The notes under the pieces are model-generated. The model ran no database searches and was not told the DNA's origin. It saw only the letters and a list, made by a program, of their open reading frames with translations. The translations under genes were made by a program, and so were the position numbers. Source: an uncultured Clostridia bacterium (GTDB lineage: Bacteria; Bacillota; Clostridia; Christensenellales; DTU072). Taken from it: a stretch of 5,092 nucleotides of DNA. The stretch's first letter is position 1, and each line of letters opens with the position of its first letter. The stretch spans positions 1 through 5,092 of the forward strand of contig CALVOD010000096.1 in assembly GCA_944350065.1 (NCBI GenBank), written 5' to 3'. Shown here piece after piece: positions 1 through 4,955 of this stretch.

Positions 1-350
1 CGGTAACGGTCGCGCATTTCCTCGGGAAGCATCGTAAGCAGCTTTTCGTTCGCCACCCCTTCGAGCCCTTTATACGCTACTTTTATTTCGTTGTTGTAAT
101 ACTTTATCGGCGTTGGCAGATCTCCCGTGATGACCTCGCTCGCTTCGTGGAATACCGCAAGCGATACGCATTTGTCCGCATTGACGCTCCCGCCGTATAC
201 GACGTTGTTGATCGTCGCGAGCGCGTGCGCTATCTGCGCCACCTGCTCGCTGTGCTCCATTACGTTTTCCTTGACGGTGGAGTGCATCAGCGACCAGCGC
301 TCGATATATTTCATCCTGTTCAGGTATGCGAAAAAGTTGTTTTTTGCCAT
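1..350 (-). CDS. yfbR: YfbR-like 5'-deoxynucleotidase (HD superfamily), C-terminus cut by window edge
   Basis: The 116 visible codons line up without gaps with the N-terminal part of E. coli YfbR (about 199 residues). That cytosolic, metal-dependent enzyme removes phosphate from deoxynucleoside 5'-monophosphates in nucleotide salvage and pool control. Visible landmarks are R18-W19, E32-H33-S34 (first metal histidine), H68-E69-A-S-E72 (metal motif and catalytic Glu region), and the family signature G76-DLPTP-IKYYN to about residue 86. The last metal ligand (Asp137 in E. coli) lies beyond the window. The oddity is residue 69, Glu here but Asp in E. coli. The ATG at 350 is chosen because it aligns with the E. 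coli start. It lies 8 nt after the DUF47 stop, and no clear Shine-Dalgarno is seen, so translation may be coupled to the gene upstream. It is the third visible gene of the pit operon. The family call is strong; substrate range is inferred. Confidence 0.9.
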   Translation of the reverse strand, partial: MAKNNFFAYLNRMKYIERWSLMHSTVKENVMEHSEQVAQIAHALATINNVVYGGSVNADKCVSLAVFHEASEVITGDLPTPIKYYNNEIKVAYKGLEGVANEKLLTMLPEEMRDRY

Positions 351-358
351 AAAGGATT

Positions 359-973
359 TTATTTCTTGACGAGTATCTTGAGCAGGCAGTCCATTGCCTC
401 GTCCGCTATGTCCGCGGTCTGATTGAGATGACGATAAATTTCACGATATTTGAATATCGAGCGGAAATCCGCGGTGTCGAAAAGTTTTTCGAGCGCCTGC
501 ACGGTAAGATCCCCTACCTTATTTTCCATTCTTTTCACGTAAATCGCTTCGTCCCTCGCTATGGCTTCGTGCCTTTCGATATTCGATACCGCAAGGATGA
601 TGTGCTCGCTCATCTCGTGAAGCGCGGTAGTTATCTCCGTCATTTCGTCGTCCGGAGTTATCTTGAAAAGCCTTATCTCGTCCACCGAAGTTTTGGCGTA
701 GTCGAGCACTTCGTCGAGCTTTGCGGAAAGTTTGAAAAGGTCTTCTCTGTCGAAAGGCGTTATGAAGGTCTTGTTCATATCGTCCACGAGCACGCGGCGC
801 ACCATATCGCCGTCGTCTTCCGCTTTCACCACCGCGTCGGCGATGCTTTCGTCGTGCGTGATGCAATATTCGTTGAGAAGTCTGATGCCTTTATTGATGA
901 ATTCCGCCTGCTTGGTCAGCAATTCGAAGAAATCGGGTTCTTTATTTTTTCTGAATCTGTCCAGAAACTTCAT
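359..973 (-). CDS. DUF47 / PhoU-like accessory protein of the PiT phosphate transporter
   Basis: This is a 204-residue, all-helical, soluble protein of the DUF47 (TIGR00153, YkaA-like) family, distantly related to PhoU. Members are almost always encoded beside a PiT permease and are thought to modulate phosphate uptake. Visible landmarks are the acidic stretch E52-D-D-G-D56 (an ExxxD metal-type motif as in PhoU), F70-ITPFDRED-78 (the most recognisable family block), K85-LDEVLDY-92, and a C-terminal helix KYREIYRHLNQTAD around 175-188. At that last helix many relatives have an LExxxD motif; here Glu is replaced by Asn184, so the second acidic cluster looks weakened. Length is normal for the family. 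The start is fixed by a strong AAGGAGGT ribosome binding site about 8 nt upstream, which overlaps the pit stop codon. Pit lies 13 nt upstream and the YfbR-like gene 8 nt downstream, so the three are almost certainly co-transcribed. Confidence 0.9.
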   Translation of the reverse strand: MKFLDRFRKNKEPDFFELLTKQAEFINKGIRLLNEYCITHDESIADAVVKAEDDGDMVRRVLVDDMNKTFITPFDREDLFKLSAKLDEVLDYAKTSVDEIRLFKITPDDEMTEITTALHEMSEHIILAVSNIERHEAIARDEAIYVKRMENKVGDLTVQALEKLFDTADFRSIFKYREIYRHLNQTADIADEAMDCLLKILVKK

Positions 974-978
974 ATCCG

Positions 979-988
979 CAACCTCCTT
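979..988 (-). promoter_or_regulatory. Strong Shine-Dalgarno of the DUF47 gene, overlapping the pit stop codon
   Basis: On the minus strand the pit stop TAA (987-989) shares bases with AAGGAGGTTG, an essentially perfect Shine-Dalgarno sequence placed about 8 nt before the ATG at 973. Ribosomes finishing pit therefore stop on the ribosome binding site of the next gene. This decides the start of the DUF47 gene and suggests matched production of permease and accessory protein. Confidence 0.85.
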
Positions 989-2021
989 ATATTCCGAAAA
1001 TGGCTTTGCCTATGAGTAGATACAATACGGCGCCCATACCCGCGCTGCAAGGCAGCGTGAGCATCCAGCTCACGAGTATGCGTATAGCGGTATTCCAGTG
1101 TACGCCGCTTATTCTTTCCGCGGCGCCCACGCCCATTATCGACGAGGACATTATCTGTCCCGTGCTGAGCGAGATACCGAGCGAAGTCGCCGTTATCATG
1201 ACGAGGCTCGTCGTGAACTGCGCGACCACGGAATGAACGGGCTGTAATTTATATATTTTGCGACCGACGGTATTTATGACGCGGTAACCGCCGAGCAACA
1301 GTCCGAGGGTGAGCGCGCTCGCTATACATATCGGTATCCATACGGGCACGTTGGACGAGCTGTACGCGGTAAGTCCCACCGCTCCGAGCAGGAAAAAAAT
1401 ACCCATCGACTTCTGCGCGTTGTTACTGCTGAACGAGCTCGCGAGAATGAGCAGATTAAGCCTTTGCAGGAACACCATAATCTTATTTATACCGCGGTTG
1501 GCGCGCCGCGCGAGCAGTCTTACCAGCTTCATTATGAAAAATCCGAGGATAAGTCCCACTACCGGAGCGAGCACTATCATCAATACGACGTTGAAAAGCA
1601 CGTAATCGGACCACTGCACGGATTTAAAGCCGAACGCCGCTATGCCTGCGCCTATTATACCGCCGAGAAGCGTATGCGAGGTGCTGTTGGGGATGCGGAG
1701 GCAGAAAGTTATTCCTCCCCAGATGATCGCGCCGAGCAGACCGCTGAAAACAAAAGAAAACGCCTGTTTCTCGGAAATATCGACGAATTCGCTGTTCGCG
1801 ATAAGTTTGTAGCTGATATTGTCGGCAACGGAGAGCATGCCGAGCAGGAAAACCGCTATCGGCACAACAAAATTGATAAGCGCAGCGATCAAGATAGCCG
1901 TGCGCGGCTGGACGGCGCGCGTAACGACGGTGGTGGCGATGGCGTTGGAGCCGTCGTTGACTCCCATATAAAACGAATATGCCAATATGAAGATGAAAAC
2001 CGCTATCGCGTAAGCGCTCAT
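987..2021 (-). CDS. pit: PiT-family inorganic phosphate transporter (short bacterial form), divergent second repeat
   Basis: This 344-residue integral membrane protein has about ten hydrophobic segments in two inverted repeats, the usual size of short bacterial PiT permeases, which import phosphate with a cation. The first repeat has the signature G20-VNDGSNA-27 and the N112-STSHT-117 motif. The second has S198-SNNAQKSMG-207 where relatives usually read HGxNDAQKxMG, and S286-TGQ-289 followed by S292-SSIMGVGAAER-303. G244-GYRVINTVGRKI-256 is also typical of the family. The second-repeat Asp is therefore Asn201, and the usual HG before it is SS. The reading frame is intact, so it is not a pseudogene. 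The ATG at 2021 begins the first membrane helix directly; the ribosome binding site is mediocre (GGAAGG at about 10 nt or GGCGG at 3 nt). It is the first gene of the pit-DUF47-yfbR operon, with its own promoter. A related anion such as sulfate (CysP-type PiT proteins) is possible, but the DUF47 partner favours phosphate. Confidence 0.9.
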   Translation of the reverse strand: MSAYAIAVFIFILAYSFYMGVNDGSNAIATTVVTRAVQPRTAILIAALINFVVPIAVFLLGMLSVADNISYKLIANSEFVDISEKQAFSFVFSGLLGAIIWGGITFCLRIPNSTSHTLLGGIIGAGIAAFGFKSVQWSDYVLFNVVLMIVLAPVVGLILGFFIMKLVRLLARRANRGINKIMVFLQRLNLLILASSFSSNNAQKSMGIFFLLGAVGLTAYSSSNVPVWIPICIASALTLGLLLGGYRVINTVGRKIYKLQPVHSVVAQFTTSLVMITATSLGISLSTGQIMSSSIMGVGAAERISGVHWNTAIRILVSWMLTLPCSAGMGAVLYLLIGKAIFGI

Positions 2022-2045
2022 ATACCGCCTGCCTTCCGTAAATTA

Positions 2046-2061
2046 CCGCGCACCTGCGCGG
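2046..2061 (-). other. GC hairpin at the predicted 5' end of the pit mRNA
   Basis: The minus strand reads CCGCGC-AGGT-GCGCGG, a perfect 6-bp all-GC stem with a 4-nt loop. With the promoter proposed at 2070-2098, transcription would start near 2063, so this hairpin would sit about 2 nt from the 5' end of a roughly 42-nt leader. Such 5'-terminal stems can slow RNA decay. The function is inferred; the dyad itself is read directly. Confidence 0.5.
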
Positions 2062-2087
2062 GGGATAATATGATACAACATTATCCC
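2062..2087. repeat. Inverted repeat over the pit promoter (possible operator)
   Basis: GGGATAAT (2062-2069) and ATTATCCC (2080-2087) form a perfect 8-bp inverted repeat with a 10-nt centre containing the proposed -10 hexamer of pit. One arm lies in the -35/-10 spacer and the other at the start site, a good position for a dimeric repressor. On the plus strand the second arm is followed by G and six T, which resembles a terminator for antisense transcription, so the role is uncertain. Confidence 0.4.
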
Positions 2088-2098
2088 GTTTTTTGCAA
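2070..2098 (-). promoter_or_regulatory. Predicted sigma-A-type promoter of the pit operon
   Basis: On the minus strand, -35 TTGCAA (2098-2093) and -10 TATCAT (2075-2070) are separated by exactly 17 nt, and the predicted start is near 2063. Upstream of the -35, about positions 2110-2125, is an A/T-tract that could act as an UP element. This is the only good promoter in the 117-bp gap between the amidohydrolase stop and the pit start, and it gives a leader of about 42 nt. Confidence 0.55.
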
Positions 2099-2130
2099 GA
2101 GCGGGAAGGAAAATTTTTATTTTTCGGAAA

Positions 2131-2147
2131 GCGGATAATTATTCCGC
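2131..2147 (-). terminator. Weak hairpin at the amidohydrolase gene end, doubtful terminator
   Basis: The minus strand reads GCGGA-ATAATTA-TCCGC, a 5-bp perfect stem spanning the last codons and the TAA at 2139-2141. It is followed by only three T, then CC and an A-rich run, so it lacks a proper U-tract. It may be a weak terminator or merely one more GGATA/TATCC dyad. No better terminator exists between this gene and the pit promoter, so some read-through is likely. Confidence 0.25.
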
Positions 2148-2939
2148 GATACCGAGCAATTTTTTCGCGTTGCCCGCAAAAACGGCTTCCTTTTCCTCGG
2201 CGCTCAAAGGCATTGCTTCGATATTGGCTATTTCTTTACCCGCGTCGCTCCAGGGGGAATCGGAAGCGAAAAGCACTTTATCGGCGCCGTGCGCGCGCAC
2301 TATGCGCAAGAACTGCTCCTCGGAATAATATTCCGTTCCCATCGAGGTATCGAGATAAATGTTTTCGCCCACGAGATATTTTTCTACGTCGTCCCACTGC
2401 GACTGCCCGCCGAAATGCGCCGCGACTATCACGCCGCCGCCCATGGCGCGCACCACTTTGCGGAACGCGGCGGGATTGCTTCTGTAGGGAGCCGTACCTA
2501 TCGGGTCGTAGCCCGCGTGGAAAAGTATGATAAGTCCTTTGTCGAGAGCGTACTCGTACAAGGGAAACATCTTCTCGTCGCCCACTTCGAAATTCTGATA
2601 TTCGGGATGAAGTTTAATGCCCTTATAGCCGTGCGCTACCGCGTAATCGATATTTTCGCGCCAGCTTTCCGCTTCGGGGAAGATCCCCGCGAAAGGTATT
2701 ATCCTGTCCGAACGGATGCTCTCGCCCCAGATAAGATTTTTCATGCTCTGCGAGGGCTTCGTGCTCACCGGCATCACCACCGACTTGTCCACGCCGAATC
2801 TGTCCATCGCCGCAAGCAATCCGTTCAGCGTAAGATCGTGAACGGGCTTGTATTCGCCGTGGCAGTTGTTCTGAAGGGCGCTCATCGCTCTTACCGCGAG
2901 CGCGTCAGGGAATATGTGCGTATGAAAATCGATTATCAT
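2139..2939 (-). CDS. Amidohydrolase-family (amidohydrolase 2 type) metal-dependent hydrolase
   Basis: This 266-residue cytosolic TIM-barrel hydrolase belongs to the amidohydrolase superfamily, Amidohydro_2 branch, whose members include decarboxylases and lactone or amide hydrolases. Metal-site landmarks run in the expected strand order: D4-F-H6-T-H8 (strand 1 HxH), K109-L-H111-P-E, F140-H141-A-G, A174-H175-F-G-G, and F224-A-S-D227-S-P-W near the end (the catalytic Asp). The C-terminal stretch with N257 and KKLLG is also typical (GNAKKLLG). All key residues are present, so the enzyme is probably active. The substrate cannot be named from sequence, and the neighbours do not reveal a pathway. 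The ATG at 2939 is supported by an AGGTGA ribosome binding site about 4 nt upstream and by the DFHTH motif normally sitting at the extreme N-terminus. It has its own promoter and a leader of about 36 nt. Confidence 0.88.
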   Translation of the reverse strand: MIIDFHTHIFPDALAVRAMSALQNNCHGEYKPVHDLTLNGLLAAMDRFGVDKSVVMPVSTKPSQSMKNLIWGESIRSDRIIPFAGIFPEAESWRENIDYAVAHGYKGIKLHPEYQNFEVGDEKMFPLYEYALDKGLIILFHAGYDPIGTAPYRSNPAAFRKVVRAMGGGVIVAAHFGGQSQWDDVEKYLVGENIYLDTSMGTEYYSEEQFLRIVRAHGADKVLFASDSPWSDAGKEIANIEAMPLSAEEKEAVFAGNAKKLLGIAE

Positions 2940-2975
2940 GTTTCACCTGCGTCGTACGTTTGTCTGTATCGGATT

Positions 2976-2994
2976 GCGGATATTATATATCCGC
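2976..2994. repeat. Perfect inverted repeat enclosing the amidohydrolase -10 box
   Basis: GCGGATAT (2976-2983), three centre bases, and ATATCCGC (2987-2994) form a perfect 8-bp dyad. The -10 hexamer TATAAT (2982-2987 on the minus strand) spans the centre. No U-tract follows in either direction, so it is not a convincing terminator. Its position fits an operator for a dimeric regulator, though part of the symmetry comes free from TATAAT being nearly palindromic. Confidence 0.45.
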
Positions 2995-3011
2995 GCTCCT
3001 CATAATCGCAA
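2982..3011 (-). promoter_or_regulatory. Predicted promoter of the amidohydrolase gene
   Basis: On the minus strand, -35 TTGCGA (3011-3006) and a consensus -10 TATAAT (2987-2982) are spaced by 18 nt. The predicted start is near 2975, giving a leader of about 36 nt with an AGGTGA ribosome binding site before the ATG at 2939. It lies in the 86-bp gap after the DUF45 stop codon, so the amidohydrolase can be expressed apart from the upstream group. Confidence 0.6.
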
Positions 3012-3025
3012 GCGAATGACGAAAA

Positions 3026-3700
3026 TTAAGACTTCAATATTTTTCTTACTCTCTTCCAATCGGGATAATACCTGTCGAGCGCTTCGTAAAAGGCTTTTCC
3101 GTGGTTCTTCACGACGGTATGTACGAGCTCGTGAACGAGAAGATAATCGAGACACTCCGGAGGCTTCTCCGCTATGAATCCGCTCACCGATATCCTGTTG
3201 TCGTAGGTGCAGCTGCCCCATTTCGAAGTCGTGAATCTCACGCTGACTTTCTCTGCGCGCATGCCGCAAACGCTCTCCCAGTAAGGGAGCCTTTCCTCTA
3301 TACGCTTCTCGAGCTCTTTCGCGAACCACTTGCGCATAAACGCCGTTCTTTTATCGGTATTTCCGTCTTTAGGCTCCTTTAATACCGCTACGGAGTCCCT
3401 GAACTCTAAATTATGTTTTGCTCCTTCTTCTATCGAAAGAGGATACGTTTCGCCGAAATATACGAACCTTTCCCCGCCGCGGAGGACGGTGGGCGAACAT
3501 GCGGACAAGTCGGCAAGCTTGGCGCGAATCCAGCTTAGCTTAGAGAGCGCGAATTTCTTCGCTTCCTCGAACGTGACGAAATACGGCATACTTACCCTGA
3601 CGGTACGGTCGGCGGTCACGCTCAATCTTATGCGACGCATGTTTTTGCGCTTGACGTATCTGTATTTTATACCGTCGAGTATCTCCTCTTTAACCGTCAT
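3026..3700 (-). CDS. YgjP/DUF45-family zinc metallopeptidase (SprT-like fold)
   Basis: This 224-residue cytosolic protein is of the YgjP-like (DUF45, PF01863) family, a predicted gluzincin with a WLM/SprT-like catalytic core. The N-terminal half is the family's beta-rich region (KRKNMRRIRLSV, residues 18-28, then V35-SMP). The conserved SKWGSC block is at 159-164. The catalytic helix L188-V-H190-E191-L-V-H194 is followed by N199-H200, the third zinc ligand, and the typical ending F204 to P213-DWK. All zinc ligands and the catalytic Glu are present and the length is normal. Cellular substrates are not established; the fold is shared with DNA-protein crosslink proteases, and the adjacent alkyltransferase gene makes a link to DNA repair a possibility, but only an inference. 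The ATG at 3700 overlaps the MGMT-family stop by 11 bp, with GGAG about 10 nt upstream inside that gene, so translation is probably coupled. Confidence 0.88.
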   Translation of the reverse strand: MTVKEEILDGIKYRYVKRKNMRRIRLSVTADRTVRVSMPYFVTFEEAKKFALSKLSWIRAKLADLSACSPTVLRGGERFVYFGETYPLSIEEGAKHNLEFRDSVAVLKEPKDGNTDKRTAFMRKWFAKELEKRIEERLPYWESVCGMRAEKVSVRFTTSKWGSCTYDNRISVSGFIAEKPPECLDYLLVHELVHTVVKNHGKAFYEALDRYYPDWKRVRKILKS

Positions 3701-3992
3701 AGCCGTATTTCTCCAGATCGACGAAGTAGCCGTCCACTTCCACCCCTTCTTTTTCGAGCAACGCTTTCTGCGCCTCCGCGCCGCCGAAGGCGAACCTTGC
3801 GGCGAGCGCGCCGAAACGGTTGACCACCCTGTGGCAAGGTATCACGCCGGGCATGGGGTTGAAGTGAAGCGCGTAGCCTACGGCGCGCGAAGCGCGCGGC
3901 GAGCCGCACATCGCGGCTATCTGCCCGTAAGTCGCGACTTTGCCTTCGGGTATCTTCTTCACCTGTTCGTACACTTTATCGTAAAAGCTCAT
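3690..3992 (-). CDS. Compact MGMT-family DNA alkyltransferase domain protein with intact active cysteine
   Basis: This 100-residue protein is just the C-terminal DNA-binding/active-site domain of O6-alkylguanine-DNA alkyltransferases, without the N-terminal domain of Ogt, Ada-C or human MGMT. Landmarks are T21-Y22-G-Q-I (DNA-binding helix), R36-AVG-39 (the arginine finger region), N45-P-M-P (Asn hinge), P52-C53-H54-R55-V56-V57 (acceptor Cys and its His relay), and F67-AFGG-71. Because Cys53 is present, it differs from ATL proteins, where that residue is replaced, so it could accept alkyl groups itself. Stand-alone domains of this size are common in Gram-positive genomes; whether they repair DNA alone or flag lesions is less clear. 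The ATG at 3992 begins at the usual family start; the ribosome binding site is weak (AGG about 12 nt upstream). It lies 66 bp after rlmA with no evident terminator between, and overlaps the DUF45 gene downstream. Confidence 0.9.
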   Translation of the reverse strand: MSFYDKVYEQVKKIPEGKVATYGQIAAMCGSPRASRAVGYALHFNPMPGVIPCHRVVNRFGALAARFAFGGAEAQKALLEKEGVEVDGYFVDLEKYGYDG

Positions 3993-4058
3993 ATATCGAT
4001 TATTCCTGACGGAGCGAAAGGTATTCCGATTTGCTTTCCGCGCCGCACGTTCGTTTTT

Positions 4059-4865
4059 TCACGCTTTGACGAATACGTCTATGCGGAACGCAAGTTCCGT
4101 CGTAAGCTCTTTCTCCGCGCTCACCCTGTCCACCGCTTCCGCCGCCGTGCGGTAATAGTAAGGGGTCATCTGTATCAGCGCGCGCACGTCCTCTCCTTCC
4201 ACCGTGAACGGATACTCCGATCTAACGACTTCTTTAAGGGTAAATCCTTCGGGAACGTCCTCGGATTCCTCGTTGAGGTAAGGCTTTTCGTAGAGCTTTT
4301 CCTTGAGACCGTACAGGTGCCGCGCGCCGGGAGTTATACGCAGAAATCCGCCGCCTGCGCGCAATATTCTGTATATTTCCTTCGGAAAAACGGGCGCGAA
4401 CGCGCACACCGCAACGTCCGCCGTTCCGTCGGCATAAGGCAGCGCATTGCTGTTGGCTACCGCAAAGACCGCTTCCCGCACCGTTTTCGAAGCCACGTTC
4501 ACCGCGGCGCGCGCGAGATCCGTTCCCGCTACGTCCGCATTCGGGAAGGCTTTTGCGAGCGCGTAAGCGAACCTTCCTTCTCCCGAGCCGCAGTCCACGA
4601 CGAAACGCGGCGCAAACTCCGCCGCTTTCTCGCAAACTTTTTCGAGCAAACCGTCGTAATAGCCGAGGCTCATTATGCGGTGACGAGCCGCCGTCATTTC
4701 CTTCGAATCGCCGGAGTCCGCGGAACTTTTCGAGCCTCCCGCAAGGTTTACGTAACCCGAAGCCGCAACGTCGTAACAATGACCGTTCGAGCAATACAGA
4801 CTGCCGCCCTTCCTGACGAGCGTTTCTTTACATTTCGGGCATACTAAACGCGAATAATTCCTCAT
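4059..4865 (-). CDS. rlmA: 23S rRNA (guanine-N1)-methyltransferase, RlmA family
   Basis: This 268-residue protein matches E. coli RlmA (RrmA) over its whole length. RlmA enzymes use S-adenosylmethionine to methylate N1 of a guanine in helix 35 of 23S rRNA: G745 in Gram-negatives, G748 (RlmA-II/TlrB type) in Gram-positives. The latter affects macrolide/ketolide binding near the exit tunnel. An N-terminal zinc finger is visible (C9, C12, C25, H29), then YDVAASGYVNL at 31-41, the GDS..M..AR block at 52-61, SAM motif I V89-VDCGSGEG-97, D116 after motif II, A157-P158 near motif IV, T178-PGARHL-184, and the substrate-side L230-IQMTP-235. Whether it targets G745 or G748 cannot be decided here. The ATG at 4865 is the only sensible start before the zinc finger; no Shine-Dalgarno precedes it and a -10 box ends 6 nt upstream, so the mRNA may be leaderless. 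It is first in the group with the MGMT and DUF45 genes. Confidence 0.93.
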   Translation of the reverse strand: MRNYSRLVCPKCKETLVRKGGSLYCSNGHCYDVAASGYVNLAGGSKSSADSGDSKEMTAARHRIMSLGYYDGLLEKVCEKAAEFAPRFVVDCGSGEGRFAYALAKAFPNADVAGTDLARAAVNVASKTVREAVFAVANSNALPYADGTADVAVCAFAPVFPKEIYRILRAGGGFLRITPGARHLYGLKEKLYEKPYLNEESEDVPEGFTLKEVVRSEYPFTVEGEDVRALIQMTPYYYRTAAEAVDRVSAEKELTTELAFRIDVFVKA

Positions 4866-4871
4866 ATATTT

Positions 4872-4880
4872 ATAATAGCA
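4872..4880 (-). promoter_or_regulatory. Predicted extended -10 promoter of rlmA
   Basis: The minus strand reads TGC-TATTAT, an extended -10 (TGn plus a hexamer matching TATAAT at five of six). No good -35 is found at 16-18 nt (T-rich TTATTT/TTTATT only), which extended -10 promoters tolerate. The hexamer's last T is followed by exactly six bases and then the ATG, so the predicted start site is the A of the start codon. Confidence 0.5.
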
Positions 4881-4920
4881 CGCGCTCCCCCGAAAAATAA
4901 ACCGATTTACACGAAAACGC

Positions 4921-4949
4921 TTTACAATTTGCGGCGTGTTAGCTACACT
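4921..4949 (+). promoter_or_regulatory. Predicted promoter of the ZIP transporter gene
   Basis: The plus strand has -35 TTTACA (4921-4926; five of six to consensus) and -10 TACACT (4944-4949; four of six) with a 17-nt spacer. Six bases separate the -10 from the ATG at 4956, so transcription is predicted to begin on the start codon. A second copy of TTTACA lies at 4906-4911. An imperfect palindrome TAAACCGATTTA at 4898-4909, between the two divergent promoters, could bind a regulator; this is speculative. Confidence 0.45.
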
Positions 4950-4955
4950 TTAACT

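Noticed and set aside
428..1015. A 195-codon plus-strand open frame opposite the DUF47 gene
   Set aside because: It is a mirror of a strongly supported gene, with no own initiation signal and no recognisable domain.
987..2021. pit as a decaying pseudogene
   Set aside because: The frame is intact over the normal family length, the membrane segments are complete, and it sits in a tight operon with a strong downstream ribosome binding site; the changes in the second repeat are single-residue substitutions.
1464..2138. A 224-codon plus-strand open frame opposite pit and its upstream region
   Set aside because: The opposite strand encodes clear membrane helices and PiT signatures; this frame gives a charged low-complexity product without motifs.
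2976..2994. Rho-independent terminator for the rlmA-MGMT-DUF45 group
   Set aside because: The stem is perfect but half A/T, has a 3-nt loop and no U-tract in either direction, and it contains a consensus -10 box; a promoter-associated dyad fits better.
2289..3005. A 238-codon plus-strand open frame opposite the amidohydrolase
   Set aside because: It is a shadow of a gene with a complete set of metal-binding motifs.
3690..3992. Alkyltransferase-like (ATL) protein lacking the acceptor Cys
   Set aside because: The PCHR motif has its cysteine (Cys53), so the ATL class, defined by loss of that residue, does not fit.
3993..4058. A separate promoter or terminator between rlmA and the MGMT gene
   Set aside because: AATAAT lies 6 nt before the MGMT ATG, which recalls the leaderless layout, but the key first T of the -10 is missing and no -35 is present at 17 nt; no hairpin with a U-tract was seen either.
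3330..4847. A 505-codon open frame on the plus strand, antisense to rlmA, the MGMT gene and part of the DUF45 gene
   Set aside because: It runs through the opposite strand of three well-recognised genes, its translation is rich in Arg/His/Phe without family motifs, and it has no promoter or ribosome binding site that I can see. The real genes rarely use codons that would read as stops on this opposite frame, which explains its length.
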